A DNA stretch of 64,000 bases from JBFHFS01 sp041583495 (GCA_041583495.1 JBFHFS010000002.1:153181-217180), one strand, 5' to 3'. Shown: positions 9,151 to 19,266, counted from the first letter of the stretch. Notes: a model not told the origin generated them from the letters alone. Numbers and translations: made by a program.

Positions 9151-9423
9151 CTAATTCACCGCATCGGTTAAATCACTTCCGGCTTTAAACTTAACCACTT
9201 TTTTAGCTGGAATTTTAATTTCTTTACCTGTTTGAGGGTTTCTTCCAGTCCGTGCACTTCTTTCTGAAATAGAGAAAGAACCAAAACCAACAAGCGCAAT
9301 ACGGTCTCCTTTTTTCAATGCATCACCAGTAACATCGATGAAACTATCCAATGCTTTTTTGGCATCAGCTTTAGTCATACCAGATTTCCCGGCAATTGCT
9401 TCAATCAGTTGAGCTTTGTTCAT
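9151..9423 (-). CDS. hup: HU-family nucleoid DNA-binding protein
   Basis: Ninety residues, the canonical HU length. It opens MNKAQLIEAIAGKSGMTK, has the hinge GFGSF around residue 47, and the DNA-embracing beta-arm with RTGRNPQTGKEIKIPAKK (residues 58-75) including the proline that intercalates into DNA. Acts as a dimer that bends and compacts the nucleoid. It is a single-gene unit with a textbook promoter (9474-9504) and its own terminator, consistent with high expression. Confidence 0.96.
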   Translation of the reverse strand: MNKAQLIEAIAGKSGMTKADAKKALDSFIDVTGDALKKGDRIALVGFGSFSISERSARTGRNPQTGKEIKIPAKKVVKFKAGSDLTDAVN

Positions 9424-9473
9424 AATAAAAATTTTTTTAGGGTTAAAAAATGAGCTTCACAATCTTCTTTACA

Positions 9474-9504
9474 CAAATATAGACGGTTTTTAGTGTATAC
9501 CAAA
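9474..9504 (-). promoter_or_regulatory. Complete Bacteroidota promoter of the HU gene
   Basis: On the minus strand TTTG (9501-9504), a 19-base spacer, then TATATTTG (9474-9481): both the -33 and -7 boxes at standard spacing. Start of transcription expected near 9470, giving a leader of about 47 A/T-rich bases. This is the best promoter in the window. Confidence 0.85.
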
Positions 9505-9617
9505 TTAGAAACCACTAAAAATGGACTAAAAGCAAATTTTTTTCCATAAAAATAAAGAAAAACACCATCAGCAACATTTTTTTCTCTATTCTAGGGGCCT
9601 CGGGCACTTGTTTAGCC

Positions 9618-9654
9618 AAAAAAATCCCTCCATTTATTGGGGATAAAACGAGGG
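9618..9654 (-). terminator. Possible terminator after the sulfatase gene
   Basis: Minus strand CCCTC (from 9654) pairs with GAGGG, with a further short C/G pairing inside the loop, followed by A and seven Ts (9618-9624). Thirty bases after the stop. The stem is short, so confidence is moderate. Confidence 0.5.
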
Positions 9655-9683
9655 TTACATTATGATAAATTAAGGCATCTTTT

Positions 9684-11645
9684 TTACTTCTCTCCTATAT
9701 TATCCACAACCAATCTGTCTTCTATCATGCGGTTGTTGTATTGTTGAATAAACGCCTTCATCAGATCTTCAGCTTCCTTGACGCCTGCCTTTCCCAACAA
9801 ATTATCATGTTGAAGGGGATCATCCTTTAAATTATAGATGCCGGTAATCACCTTTTCATTAAAATAGAGTACCCAATCGTGATAAAGAAACTGGTAGGAC
9901 TCATTAAAATAGTTAATCACAAACCGATCTTCAGGGTTTGTATTCAACAAATCATTTCCAAAGGCAATATACGGCTTGTCAAATCCTACGTACGACAAAA
10001 CCGTTGGCATGATATCTATTTGCTGGGCCAGGCCAATGTCCCGATGCTTCAACTCACCACCCGGCTTATAAAATACGATGGGGATGGCAAAATTGGCCAC
10101 ATTGGTCTTGTAGGCCTCGTGGAAAGGGATGGTGCAATGGTCGGCAGTGATCACGAACAGGGTATTTTGAAACCAATCCTTTTGGGAGGCCGTCTCAAAA
10201 AATTTCCGGAGAGCCATATCGGTATAACCCATACATTCGTGCAATGGCAGAGGCCCTTTGGGGAAAACCCCTTTATATTTCTCAGGAACTTCAAATGGGT
10301 GGTGCGAAGAGACCGAAAATATAGTGGTAAGGAAAGGTTCTCTTAGCTGAGTCATTTGTTGGGCAAAGAACTGAAAAAAGGGCTCGTCCCAAATTCCCCA
10401 GATCCCGTCGAAATCGTCATCGTTGTTGTACTCCGTTTTACCCACATAGTGGGCGTAACCAGCCATTTTCGAAAACGACAAAAAACCCATAGAGCCATTG
10501 GGGGCTCCATGATAAAATACCGTTTCGTATCCAATGCCCGAAAGCAGACTGGCCATACTATTAATCTTGTTGGAAGCGTACTCCGAAACCACATAGGGTT
10601 GCATCAAAGCCGGAATAGAGGCAATGATAGAAGGCATGGCATCGATGGATTTGCGTCCATTGGCATAGGCCTGCTCAAAAACCAGGGATTCACTAATTAA
10701 GCTATCCAGAAATGGGGTGTAGCCCTTATAGGTTCCTCCATCTAAAGTTTTGTTTAAGGCGCCAATATGTTCCCGGCCAAAACTCTCCAGGATGATGATG
10801 ACCACATTGGGCTTATTTCGTTCACCTATACTATCGCTGGGGATGAGCCCTTCGGATTCATGGTGAACGGGCGAATATAACGAATGCAATTCCGCAGGGT
10901 CCTCAAAATAGTGCACCGGATTAAAGACCTTCTTCCCAAGCGTACGAATAATGGAAAAAGGAGTATTCAAAACCACAGCGACCTCCTCGGGACTGCTCAC
11001 ATACCTCCCGGCATTGCTGATGTTGATTGGTCGCGTACTGTGCCGCCAGCCACCCCGTATGCCCACTACGGTAAAACCTGAAAACACCGTCAAAAAAAGA
11101 AGCCCCACTAAACCATAATACCATCCGGACGAGAACTTGATTGGTTTTGGCTTTAAACGACCGTAAAACCAAACCAACAGAACCATCAAGGCCACCCAGA
11201 ACAAAGTGGCCTGCCAATAATCGATGATAAACCGGCTCCATAAAACGCCCAGGTTTTCTTCATTCCCAAAAATATCGAAAACACTTGAGGTGGTACGTTT
11301 AAGGGTGAAGCGATAATAGATAAAATCGGAAACATTCATTGCCAATCCCAATCCATTGGTAAGGATAAAAAGCCACTTTAACACTCCCTGATACCAATTC
11401 CTGAACTTAAAAGTGAAGGGTAACAGAAAAAGTAAAATATAAAGCGCATTAACATATAGCAACCCGCTTAAATCGAATTTCAGGCCCCCCAATAAGATGG
11501 CGTCGAAAGTTCGGGGGCCAATATTGGGGAAAGAATCGAAATTAAAAATATAAAACCCAATACGACAGAGGGTATAGAGCACCATCAGGAAAAGGAACCG
11601 GGCTACCAGTACCAAATATTCATTTAGTTGATACGGACGTTTCAT
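9684..11645 (-). CDS. LTA synthase-like membrane sulfatase (alkaline phosphatase superfamily)
   Basis: Inner-membrane protein of 653 residues: about five hydrophobic helices in the first 210 residues, then a periplasmic sulfatase-type domain. Metal and nucleophile motifs include NVVIIILESFGREH, the GRKSIDAMPS segment with a Ser where lipoteichoic acid synthases have Thr, and FVITADHCTIPFH. In Gram-negative bacteria such proteins transfer phosphoglycerol or phosphoethanolamine to glycans or lipid A; the acceptor here is unknown. A GTG at 11696 would extend the frame by 17 residues but it overlaps a -7 box, so ATG 11645 is chosen. Confidence 0.88.
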   Translation of the reverse strand: MKRPYQLNEYLVLVARFLFLMVLYTLCRIGFYIFNFDSFPNIGPRTFDAILLGGLKFDLSGLLYVNALYILLFLLPFTFKFRNWYQGVLKWLFILTNGLGLAMNVSDFIYYRFTLKRTTSSVFDIFGNEENLGVLWSRFIIDYWQATLFWVALMVLLVWFYGRLKPKPIKFSSGWYYGLVGLLFLTVFSGFTVVGIRGGWRHSTRPINISNAGRYVSSPEEVAVVLNTPFSIIRTLGKKVFNPVHYFEDPAELHSLYSPVHHESEGLIPSDSIGERNKPNVVIIILESFGREHIGALNKTLDGGTYKGYTPFLDSLISESLVFEQAYANGRKSIDAMPSIIASIPALMQPYVVSEYASNKINSMASLLSGIGYETVFYHGAPNGSMGFLSFSKMAGYAHYVGKTEYNNDDDFDGIWGIWDEPFFQFFAQQMTQLREPFLTTIFSVSSHHPFEVPEKYKGVFPKGPLPLHECMGYTDMALRKFFETASQKDWFQNTLFVITADHCTIPFHEAYKTNVANFAIPIVFYKPGGELKHRDIGLAQQIDIMPTVLSYVGFDKPYIAFGNDLLNTNPEDRFVINYFNESYQFLYHDWVLYFNEKVITGIYNLKDDPLQHDNLLGKAGVKEAEDLMKAFIQQYNNRMIEDRLVVDNIGEK

Positions 11646-11695
11646 AAAAAAACTGTAATAAGTATCCAAAAGAGAATCCAATACGATAAAACACA

Positions 11696-11703
11696 CAAAG
11701 GTA
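11696..11703 (-). promoter_or_regulatory. -7 box of the sulfatase gene
   Basis: Minus-strand TACCTTTG, exact TAnnTTTG, gives a leader of about 45 bases to ATG 11645. A second exact match, TAAATTTG, lies immediately upstream at 11707-11714, so two overlapping promoters are possible. No TTTG at the proper -33 distance. Confidence 0.45.
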
Positions 11704-11914
11704 TCACAAATTTATAAATACCGGATTAACCCTTTATAAATAAAAGGTAAATTATACTTTTATAAAGCCCGCCAAAACATCAGGATTTCAACCACTTGAC
11801 TCCCACCCTACAACAAATACACAACATAATCTCACCCAAAGAACTCTGTCAAACCAAACAATATAGAAAGATCATTGTTGAAACCCGAAACAAAAACTAC
11901 TTTAAACCTAACGT

Positions 11915-14380
11915 ATGAGGATTGTAATTTTTTCCCTTCTATTTTTGATTTCAGCCCCTCTATGGGCTCAAAAAGGGGCCATCAGCGGCCTGGTTACCAA
12001 TTCCGGAGAGAATAATCCATTGGAATATACCAGCGTGGCCGTATATCAAAGCCAGGACACGACTTTGGTGGCAGGTACACTTACTGATGAGAACGGACTT
12101 TTTAAATTTGAAGACATAAAACCGGGCAGCTATTTTCTACGAATACAATATTTAGGATACCAGCGTAAACAAACCGATAACTTCACGCTTAAAAACCAGC
12201 AACGAATAGAACTGGGAGGTATAACACTCTATCCTGCCACACAAAACATCGACGAAGTAAATATTACGGCCAACCGAATAAGTGTAATGAATAAGCTCGA
12301 CAAACAAACCTACGATGCCGGTCAGTTTGGTGCCGCCAAAGGAGGGTCGGCCATCGATGTTTTGAAAAATATGCCGTCGGTAGCCGTAAACGGAATGGGC
12401 GAAATTACCATGAGAGGCTCTTCTGGCTTTCTGGTGTTAATAAATGGGAAGCCTGTCCTGACCGATCCCCAAACAGCTCTTAGTCGGCTACCCGCCAATT
12501 CCATCGGAAATGTAGAGCTCATCACCTCCCCTTCCGCAAAATATGACCCCGACGGCAAAAGCGGCATCATTAATATCACCACCAAAGAGGGAACGGCAAA
12601 CGAAACCGGATTTCTTGTAAATGCCAGCTACGGCCTGCCAGGCACCACCGACTTTGGAAACAGTCGTGATGCCAAACGGTTTGGAGCCGATGCCAGCTAT
12701 CACTTCCAAAAAGACAAATGGAATGTTTCTTTGTCGGGTAATTACACCAGAAACGACCTGGCCGGATATCGCGAAGGAGATGTTTACACTCAAAATACCA
12801 CCGAAAACACACTTACCCGCTTCCCTTCGGAAGGCGAGCGCAGTTTTGAAAGATACAACTATGCGGTCAGAGCTTCCGTGGATTTCCAGGCCAATAAACA
12901 GAACGCCTTTTCAGTGGGTCTCTTTACCGGAAAACGTTACCAGGAACGCGATGCCAACATCTTCTACCACAATACGACCTGGACCCTCGACACCAACGAA
13001 AAAATCAATGAATCGCCCTATTACAATGCCAACAAGCAGATAAAGCAAGGAACTTTTACCCTGGGAGATTTCAATTATACCCACACCTTTAACAACCACT
13101 CAACGCTAACGACTGCTTTTTTATACGAATACGATGACTTATTTGGAACCACTCACAACCGGAACCTTACTGAACCCGGGGGACAAATGATTCAATACGT
13201 TCAAAATCCCTACCAAAAGCCCATCGATGGTTATCGGGTTAAACTGGATTACGCCATCGATATTGGAAAAGGCAAGCTCGAAAGCGGCTATCAATACCGC
13301 AACGATTCTCAGGATGGAAAATTTGATTACAGCGTTTCACCATTAGCTTCAGATCCATTAAATGCAGACCAATTCAGAGGTACGGCTCTATCCAAAAACC
13401 AGACCCACTCTCTATACGGCCAGTATTCAGGAAGTTCGGAGAGACTCGAATACATTGTGGGGCTGCGATTCGAAGATTCCCGAAGAACGGTTGAGTTATC
13501 TTTCGATCCTCAAAAGCATGTATTAGAACTCTCCAACCTATTCCCCTCGGCAAATATCCTATATGCCCTACAGCCCGAACTTAAACTTAAGGCCGGTTTC
13601 AGCCGCCGAATCCAGAGGTCGACCAACAATCAGCTCAACCCAATCCCGGAAAGAGAACATTCGGAGACACTTGAAGTAGGCGATCCTGACCTTCGCCCCG
13701 AACTGATAAACCTGGCTGAAATAGGCTTAACCAAACAGTTTAAGGAGGGGAGTTCCCTCTTTGTTACCGCCTATTTTCAGGCAAGCAAAGATCCCGTCCA
13801 ACGGGTAAACAGTGTCTATGCCGATAGCATCTTAAACAGGGTATATACCAATGTAGATAATGCCAGAACCACGGGTATTGAATTAGGGGCCAATCTGCAC
13901 CCGGCAAAATGGTGGAATCTCTATTTTGGGGGAAACTTCTATCATCAAACCTACGAAGGCGACCTTAGACTATTAAATGAGCCGGTGATAAAAATAGACC
14001 ATTCAGGTTCGGCATACTCCCTAAATGCCAATTCTACCTTTAAGCTAACCTCTTCATGGAATCTGGAAGCCAATGTCAACTATCTTTCCAGCCGTCCTAC
14101 AGCCCAGGGAGAAGATTCCAGATATCTGATTCCCAACCTTTCGCTGCGCAAGACATTTTTTGATAACCAGTTGACAGCTACCGTGCAATGGCAAAACATA
14201 GATCTGGGAATGAACGAATCGAACCGCCAGCGAATTACAACCTGGGGGGATGACTTCAGAACCACCACCAACTACATCTACGAAACAGATTTTGTGATGG
14301 TAAACCTAAGCTATAAACTCAACTGGAAAAACGGACGAAACAGACTTCCATCCAGCGAGTTTGGCGAAAAAGAGTTTTAA
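11915..14380 (+). CDS. Outer-membrane beta-barrel protein with CarboxypepD-reg-like and TonB plug domains
   Basis: 821 residues. A signal peptide (MRIVIFSLLFLISAPLWAQ) is followed by a carboxypeptidase-regulatory-like domain (about 20-115: GAISGLVTNSGENNPLEYTSV), a plug domain (about 120-225, with VLKNMPSVAVNGMGEITMRG) and a long beta-barrel ending in phenylalanine, as expected for BAM-assembled proteins. This is the outer membrane beta-barrel family common in Bacteroidota. No SusD partner or sugar genes lie beside it, and no classical TonB box was identified, so the cargo is unknown. Confidence 0.9.
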   Translation: MRIVIFSLLFLISAPLWAQKGAISGLVTNSGENNPLEYTSVAVYQSQDTTLVAGTLTDENGLFKFEDIKPGSYFLRIQYLGYQRKQTDNFTLKNQQRIELGGITLYPATQNIDEVNITANRISVMNKLDKQTYDAGQFGAAKGGSAIDVLKNMPSVAVNGMGEITMRGSSGFLVLINGKPVLTDPQTALSRLPANSIGNVELITSPSAKYDPDGKSGIINITTKEGTANETGFLVNASYGLPGTTDFGNSRDAKRFGADASYHFQKDKWNVSLSGNYTRNDLAGYREGDVYTQNTTENTLTRFPSEGERSFERYNYAVRASVDFQANKQNAFSVGLFTGKRYQERDANIFYHNTTWTLDTNEKINESPYYNANKQIKQGTFTLGDFNYTHTFNNHSTLTTAFLYEYDDLFGTTHNRNLTEPGGQMIQYVQNPYQKPIDGYRVKLDYAIDIGKGKLESGYQYRNDSQDGKFDYSVSPLASDPLNADQFRGTALSKNQTHSLYGQYSGSSERLEYIVGLRFEDSRRTVELSFDPQKHVLELSNLFPSANILYALQPELKLKAGFSRRIQRSTNNQLNPIPEREHSETLEVGDPDLRPELINLAEIGLTKQFKEGSSLFVTAYFQASKDPVQRVNSVYADSILNRVYTNVDNARTTGIELGANLHPAKWWNLYFGGNFYHQTYEGDLRLLNEPVIKIDHSGSAYSLNANSTFKLTSSWNLEANVNYLSSRPTAQGEDSRYLIPNLSLRKTFFDNQLTATVQWQNIDLGMNESNRQRITTWGDDFRTTTNYIYETDFVMVNLSYKLNWKNGRNRLPSSEFGEKEF

Positions 14381-14458
14381 TGTTTTGCCTGCTTATCAGA
14401 AATGAGATCACCAATGAATAGAATTTCACCCGAAGAGTAGGCAAATCCTCAGAAAAAG

Positions 14459-15379
14459 ATGACTTTTGTAAAAAAATCATCGATGCAAAGCATTACCCGG
14501 AACCTTTTAAAAATGCATTGGATTGTATTCATCTACGGTTTCACGGCTATTTTAGGCAAACTCATCACTCTGGATGCCATTGAATTGGTCTGGTATCGTA
14601 TGTTCATTGCCTTTTTTTCCCTTGGGGTTCTGCTTAAAATACGGAAACGCTCCCTGGCAACCCCCTGGAAATCGGCAGCCGGCATGATCGGGGTGGGCTT
14701 CGTGGTCGCTTTTCATTGGATCGCGTTTTTCCATGCCATTAAAATTAGCACCATTTCGGTAACGCTGGGTTGCATGGCTTCCACCACTCTGTTTGCCAGC
14801 CTTCTGGAACCGGCTTTAATGAAACGCCCAATCGTTTGGCTGGAGGTGGTGGTTGGCCTTTTCATCATCCTGGGTCTCTACATCATATTTCAGTTTGAGC
14901 CCGATCATATCGCGGGAATCCTCACGGCCCTGGCGGCAGCCTTCCTGGCAGCCCTTTTTACGGTTTTAAACAAACGATTGTTAGACCACCACCGCCCGCT
15001 GGTCATCAGCCTTTACGAAATGGGTGGCGGCTTTTTGGCCATCACCCTTTTCATGCTTCTCAACGGCACCTTCACCCGGGGGTTGCAATTGCCTGTTATT
15101 TCCGATTGGTTTTATCTTCTTCTGCTTGGCAGCGTATGCACGGCCTATGCCTTTGCCGTAAGCATAAAGGTGATGGATATCCTCTCGGCCTATACCACGG
15201 TATTGATCATTAACCTGGAACCGGTTTATGGAATCCTGTTGGCCTTCCTCTTTTTCGGCGACTCGGAATATATGTCGGCTGGATTTTACGCAGGCACGCT
15301 CATCATTCTGGCCGCGGTTCTTCTTTTTCCCATTATGACCAAAAGGCTGAGTCTAAAAAAAGCATCACCCGATAATTAA
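14459..15379 (+). CDS. EamA/DMT-family transporter
   Basis: 306 residues with about ten hydrophobic segments forming two EamA repeats (about 15-145 and 155-295), the standard arrangement of drug/metabolite transporters that export small metabolites. The first repeat contains AIELVWYRMFIAFFSLG and the conserved Trp/His-rich helix FVVAFHWIAFFHAIK. Lies 78 bases after the outer-membrane protein gene on the same strand, with no terminator seen between them. Substrate not predictable. Confidence 0.9.
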   Translation: MTFVKKSSMQSITRNLLKMHWIVFIYGFTAILGKLITLDAIELVWYRMFIAFFSLGVLLKIRKRSLATPWKSAAGMIGVGFVVAFHWIAFFHAIKISTISVTLGCMASTTLFASLLEPALMKRPIVWLEVVVGLFIILGLYIIFQFEPDHIAGILTALAAAFLAALFTVLNKRLLDHHRPLVISLYEMGGGFLAITLFMLLNGTFTRGLQLPVISDWFYLLLLGSVCTAYAFAVSIKVMDILSAYTTVLIINLEPVYGILLAFLFFGDSEYMSAGFYAGTLIILAAVLLFPIMTKRLSLKKASPDN

Positions 15380-15391
15380 CCTGTTCCACTC

Positions 15392-16573
15392 CTACCCCTT
15401 CCCCTTCAGGGTATTGCGGGCGGCCAGAAGCTGAGTCAAGGCCTGCTTGATGACCTCGCGCGAGGAAGCCACATTGAGCCGTTGAAAGCCTTCTCCCTGA
15501 CTGCCAAAAGCGGGGCCATCGTTCAAGCCCAACCGGGCCTCTTCGATGATAAACCGCTTCAGTTCGGAAGGAGCCATCTTCCAGGCAGAGAAGTCGAGCC
15601 ACATCAGATAAGTGGCCTGCGGCCGATGCGCCTTAACTTCGGGCATCTCCTTTGCTAAAAAGCGCAACACCAAATCGATATTCCCCCGGATATAAACTTT
15701 AAGCTGTTCCAGCCAGGGGCCACCCTGCTTGTAGGCGGCCTCCAGGGCCACCGCCCCGAACATATTCCCGGTAAAGAGATGAAAGGCTTGTATCTGCTCT
15801 TTCATCGACACCATCAGCTCACGGTTGGGAACCACGATATAAGAAGTATTGAGACCGGCAATATTAAAAGTCTTACTGGGGGCCATACAGGTAATGGTAT
15901 TGGCCGCCAGCTCCCGGCTCAACGAAGCCATGGGCAGATGCACAAATCCATTCAGAGTAAGGTCGGCATGAATCTCATCCGAAACCACCAGCACCTTGTG
16001 GCGCAGACAAATTTCACCCAGCCGTTCCAATTCGGCCTTTTCCCATACCCTGCCAACCGGATTATGGGGATGGCAAAACAGCATCAGTTTAACAGCAGGA
16101 TCGGCCACCACCTGTTCAAGATGGTCAAAATCCATGTGGTACCCCCCCGGAGTGTTGACCAATGGGTTTTCCACCACCTCCCGTTCATGATCCTTTATCA
16201 CATTAAAAAAAGGCGGATAAACCGGGGGCTGTATCACTACCTTATCACCGGGTTTTGTAAAGGCCTGTACCGCCAATACCAAGGTGGGCACCACACCGGG
16301 TGTATATTCAATCCAGCCGGGCTCTGTTTCCCAGTTATGCTGCCGTTTGAGCCAGTCTGCAATGGCTGAAAAAAAAGTGTCACCCCGGCTGGTATACCCA
16401 TAAATGGGATGCTTAGCCCGCTCACAAATAGCCTGGCTCACCGCTTCCGGAACCGCAAAATCCATGTCGGCCACCCAAAGGGGAAGCACCTCTTCTGACC
16501 CAAATACTTTTTTTCTGAATTCCAGTTTTAAAGCCTCTGTTCCGGCTCTATCTATCTTCTTGTCAAAATCCAT
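15392..16573 (-). CDS. MalY/PatB-type PLP-dependent C-S lyase (cystathionine beta-lyase-like)
   Basis: Fold-type I aminotransferase-like enzyme, 393 residues from ATG 16573. That start gives MDFDKKIDRAGTEALK, the usual MalY/PatB opening; an ATG eight codons upstream is also in frame. PLP-binding residues are visible: Asn171 in HPHNPVGR, Asp199 in VSDEIHAD and Schiff-base Lys234 in APSKTFNIAG. Members cleave cystathionine to homocysteine or break other C-S bonds; a role in methionine metabolism is likely but not shown by neighbours. Cytoplasmic. Confidence 0.92.
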   Translation of the reverse strand: MDFDKKIDRAGTEALKLEFRKKVFGSEEVLPLWVADMDFAVPEAVSQAICERAKHPIYGYTSRGDTFFSAIADWLKRQHNWETEPGWIEYTPGVVPTLVLAVQAFTKPGDKVVIQPPVYPPFFNVIKDHEREVVENPLVNTPGGYHMDFDHLEQVVADPAVKLMLFCHPHNPVGRVWEKAELERLGEICLRHKVLVVSDEIHADLTLNGFVHLPMASLSRELAANTITCMAPSKTFNIAGLNTSYIVVPNRELMVSMKEQIQAFHLFTGNMFGAVALEAAYKQGGPWLEQLKVYIRGNIDLVLRFLAKEMPEVKAHRPQATYLMWLDFSAWKMAPSELKRFIIEEARLGLNDGPAFGSQGEGFQRLNVASSREVIKQALTQLLAARNTLKGKG

Positions 16574-16727
16574 ACAATCATCAAAAAAAAGCCGCAAAAA
16601 CAGATCCTCCCGGGACCTGCCTTTACAACCAAATTTAACTTTTACGCAACTATAAATCAGACTCTTATTTGTCCTTTAATTCCACCTTAACCTGCGGGTA
16701 ATACCCCACAAAACCACAACCGCTCTG

Positions 16728-17816
16728 TTAACCTTTACAATAATCCTGGTACACCCCTATAATTCCATCTTTCAGTTCAATTTCCGCCTTAAAACCCAGG
16801 TTATTAAGTCTGGAAACATCCAGAAGTTTCCGGGGGGTTCCGTCGGGTTTAGTGGCATCCCACTCAAGGTCTCCTTTAAAACCAACAACCTCTTTAACCA
16901 GACCGGCCAACTGAGCGATAGAGAGATCCTCTCCCACCCCAATATTGATATGGGTATTACGTACCTCACTGAGTCCACGCTCCTTCACGACCTCGTTAAA
17001 ATCGACATTCTCCATCAGATACACACAGGCTTTCGCCAGATCGGAGGAGTGTAAAAATTCCCGAAGAGGGGTACCTGTTCCCCACAAGTTCAGCTGAACC
17101 CTTTCCCCCTTCCGGAAGAGGCCAAAGGGCTCGAGTTTTTTCTCCAGATCCACATCCGGCAAATCAGTGTCAATTCCTTCCACCGGTCTCCTGGTCAAAT
17201 CCTCCCGTATGCCTTGCAGATTGTTCTGCATCAACAGTTTGCCCAGGTGCATCTTCCGCACCAAAGCAGGCAGCACATGCGAACCTATAAGGTTGTAATT
17301 ATCGTTAGGCCCATAAAGATTGGTGGGCATAACCGAAATAAAATTGGTCTGGTACTGCACATTATAGGCCTCGCACATCTTCATGCCGGCAATCTTGGCA
17401 ATAGCATAAGGTTCATTGGTATATTCGAGCACATCGGTAAGCAGATACTCCTCCTTCATCGGCTGGGGACAATTCTTGGGATAGATACATGAACTACCCA
17501 AAAAGAGCAATTTTTTCACCTCATATTTCCAGGCAGAATGAATTATATTATTCTGAATCTGAATGTTATGATATATAAAATCGGCTCTGTAAATACTGTT
17601 GGCCATGATGCCCCCCACGCGGGCCGCCGCCAAAAAAACGTATTCAGGTTGCTCAGACTCAAAAAATGTTTGAGTAGCCGCCTGATTGGAAAGGTCGAGT
17701 TGTTTATGCGGGCGTAAGAGCAAATTGTGGTACCCACGAGCTCTCAACTCCCGGACTATGGCCGATCCCACCAGCCCATTATGTCCAGCTACAAATATTT
17801 TACTTCCAGGTTTCAT
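16728..17816 (-). CDS. fcl: GDP-L-fucose synthase
   Basis: Epimerase-reductase that turns GDP-4-keto-6-deoxymannose into GDP-L-fucose with NADPH. Extended SDR fold: GHNGLVG at residues 11-17, catalytic Ser108/109, Tyr137 and Lys141 (YAIAK), plus the SSCIYPKNCPQPMKEE segment specific to this enzyme. At 362 residues it is longer than E. coli Fcl (321); the extra part is a charged insert around residues 195-240. It lies 138 bases downstream of gmd on the same strand, completing the two-step pathway for fucosylated surface glycans. Confidence 0.96.
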   Translation of the reverse strand: MKPGSKIFVAGHNGLVGSAIVRELRARGYHNLLLRPHKQLDLSNQAATQTFFESEQPEYVFLAAARVGGIMANSIYRADFIYHNIQIQNNIIHSAWKYEVKKLLFLGSSCIYPKNCPQPMKEEYLLTDVLEYTNEPYAIAKIAGMKMCEAYNVQYQTNFISVMPTNLYGPNDNYNLIGSHVLPALVRKMHLGKLLMQNNLQGIREDLTRRPVEGIDTDLPDVDLEKKLEPFGLFRKGERVQLNLWGTGTPLREFLHSSDLAKACVYLMENVDFNEVVKERGLSEVRNTHINIGVGEDLSIAQLAGLVKEVVGFKGDLEWDATKPDGTPRKLLDVSRLNNLGFKAEIELKDGIIGVYQDYCKG

Positions 17817-17954
17817 CCGAATATTATTTGTTTTTTATTGAACCCCGACTTGACCGGGGAACCCTTTTGAGAGCCATCCTAACGCAAAAACGGAACTCAA
17901 AGAAAGACTCCTGAGATCGTCTGTTAGGGGAGTCCTCCAGCAAGGATCATTTCT

Positions 17955-19070
17955 CTATTCGAAATAGTTAAGGGTTTTATACCCTCCATCTTTGAGGTAC
18001 TTATCCCTGTTCATTAGTTTCACATCCGACTCAACCATTTCCTTGACCAAAGACTGGAGATCGTATTTAGGCTCCCATCCTAATTTCTCCATGATTTTGG
18101 CTGGATCGCCAATAAGCAGATCCACTTCGGTGGGTCTGAAATAACGTGGATCTACCGCCACCACACAGGTACCCTTGGGCACCTGATACCTGGGGTCGTC
18201 ACAGGCAGAGATATACCCTTTTTCGTTGGCTCCTTCTCCTTTAAATTCCACTCCGATGCCGAGTTGGGCAAAGGCCATGGTAACCATATCGCGAACAGTG
18301 GTGGTCACACCGGTAGCCACCACATAATCATCGGCCGCATCCTGCTGAAGCATCAGATACATGGCCTTGACGTAATCTTTAGCATGCCCCCAGTCGCGGC
18401 GTGCCGAAAGATTCCCAAGATATAACTGATCCTGGAGTCCCAGAGCAATGCGGGCCACAGCACGGGTAATTTTGCGCGTCACAAAGGTTTCCCCCCGAAT
18501 GGGCGATTCATGATTGAATAGTATGCCGTTACAGGCATAGATCCCATAAGCTTCGCGGTAATTAACGGTTATCCAATAGGCATACAATTTTGCCACCGCG
18601 TAAGGCGAGCGGGGATAAAAAGGAGTCTTCTCGGTTTGGGGCACTTCCTGAACAAGGCCGTAGAGTTCGCTGGTGGAAGCCTGGTAGAACCGGGTTTTCT
18701 CACCCAATCCCAACAGGCGAATCGCTTCGAGGATACGGAGTGTACCGATACCATCGGCATTGGCCGTATATTCGGGGGTATCAAAACTCACCCCCACGTG
18801 CGACATAGCCGCCAAATTATATATCTCATCGGGTTGCACCTCCTGCACAATCCGGATCAGATTGGTAGAGTCGGTTAAATCGCCATAATGAAGAAAAAAA
18901 TTGCGGTTTTCAACATGGGGATCCTGATAGAGGTGATCGATGCGTTCGGTGTTGAACATGGAACTCCGGCGCTTAAGCCCATGAACGATATAACCTTTTT
19001 TCAGAAGGAATTCCGAAAGGTAAGCCCCGTCCTGACCGGTAACGCCGGTTATTAAAGCAACTTTGGCCAT
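17955..19070 (-). CDS. gmd: GDP-mannose 4,6-dehydratase
   Basis: Converts GDP-D-mannose to GDP-4-keto-6-deoxy-D-mannose, the first step to GDP-L-fucose. 371 residues, extended SDR: nucleotide-binding GVTGQDG at residues 9-15, then KRRSSMFNTERIDHLYQDP and ASTSELYG with the catalytic Ser/Thr, YAVAKLYAYW with Tyr/Lys, and the GDP-binding NHESPIRGETFVTRKI. All are hallmarks of GMD. Works with the downstream fcl product; the epimerase upstream suggests a nucleotide-sugar cluster. Confidence 0.97.
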   Translation of the reverse strand: MAKVALITGVTGQDGAYLSEFLLKKGYIVHGLKRRSSMFNTERIDHLYQDPHVENRNFFLHYGDLTDSTNLIRIVQEVQPDEIYNLAAMSHVGVSFDTPEYTANADGIGTLRILEAIRLLGLGEKTRFYQASTSELYGLVQEVPQTEKTPFYPRSPYAVAKLYAYWITVNYREAYGIYACNGILFNHESPIRGETFVTRKITRAVARIALGLQDQLYLGNLSARRDWGHAKDYVKAMYLMLQQDAADDYVVATGVTTTVRDMVTMAFAQLGIGVEFKGEGANEKGYISACDDPRYQVPKGTCVVAVDPRYFRPTEVDLLIGDPAKIMEKLGWEPKYDLQSLVKEMVESDVKLMNRDKYLKDGGYKTLNYFE

Positions 19071-19266
19071 AAAGATCGATTTTATAACATTATTTTAACT
19101 AAGTGGTACAAGAAATATAATCGTGGCAGGTCCCCCGGACTCAATTAGGAGAAACTCCTTATTTTGCATTTTCCATGGGTGGTTTTGTCTCATGTTAAAG
19201 ATCCCGGCTTCATTTTCGACCATCCTTCCTTCATTTGTGGAGAGGGCAAAAACGAAGAAACACCCC

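Noticed and set aside
12621..13043. 140-codon frame inside the outer-membrane beta-barrel gene
   Set aside because: Same-strand shadow of a clear coding frame.
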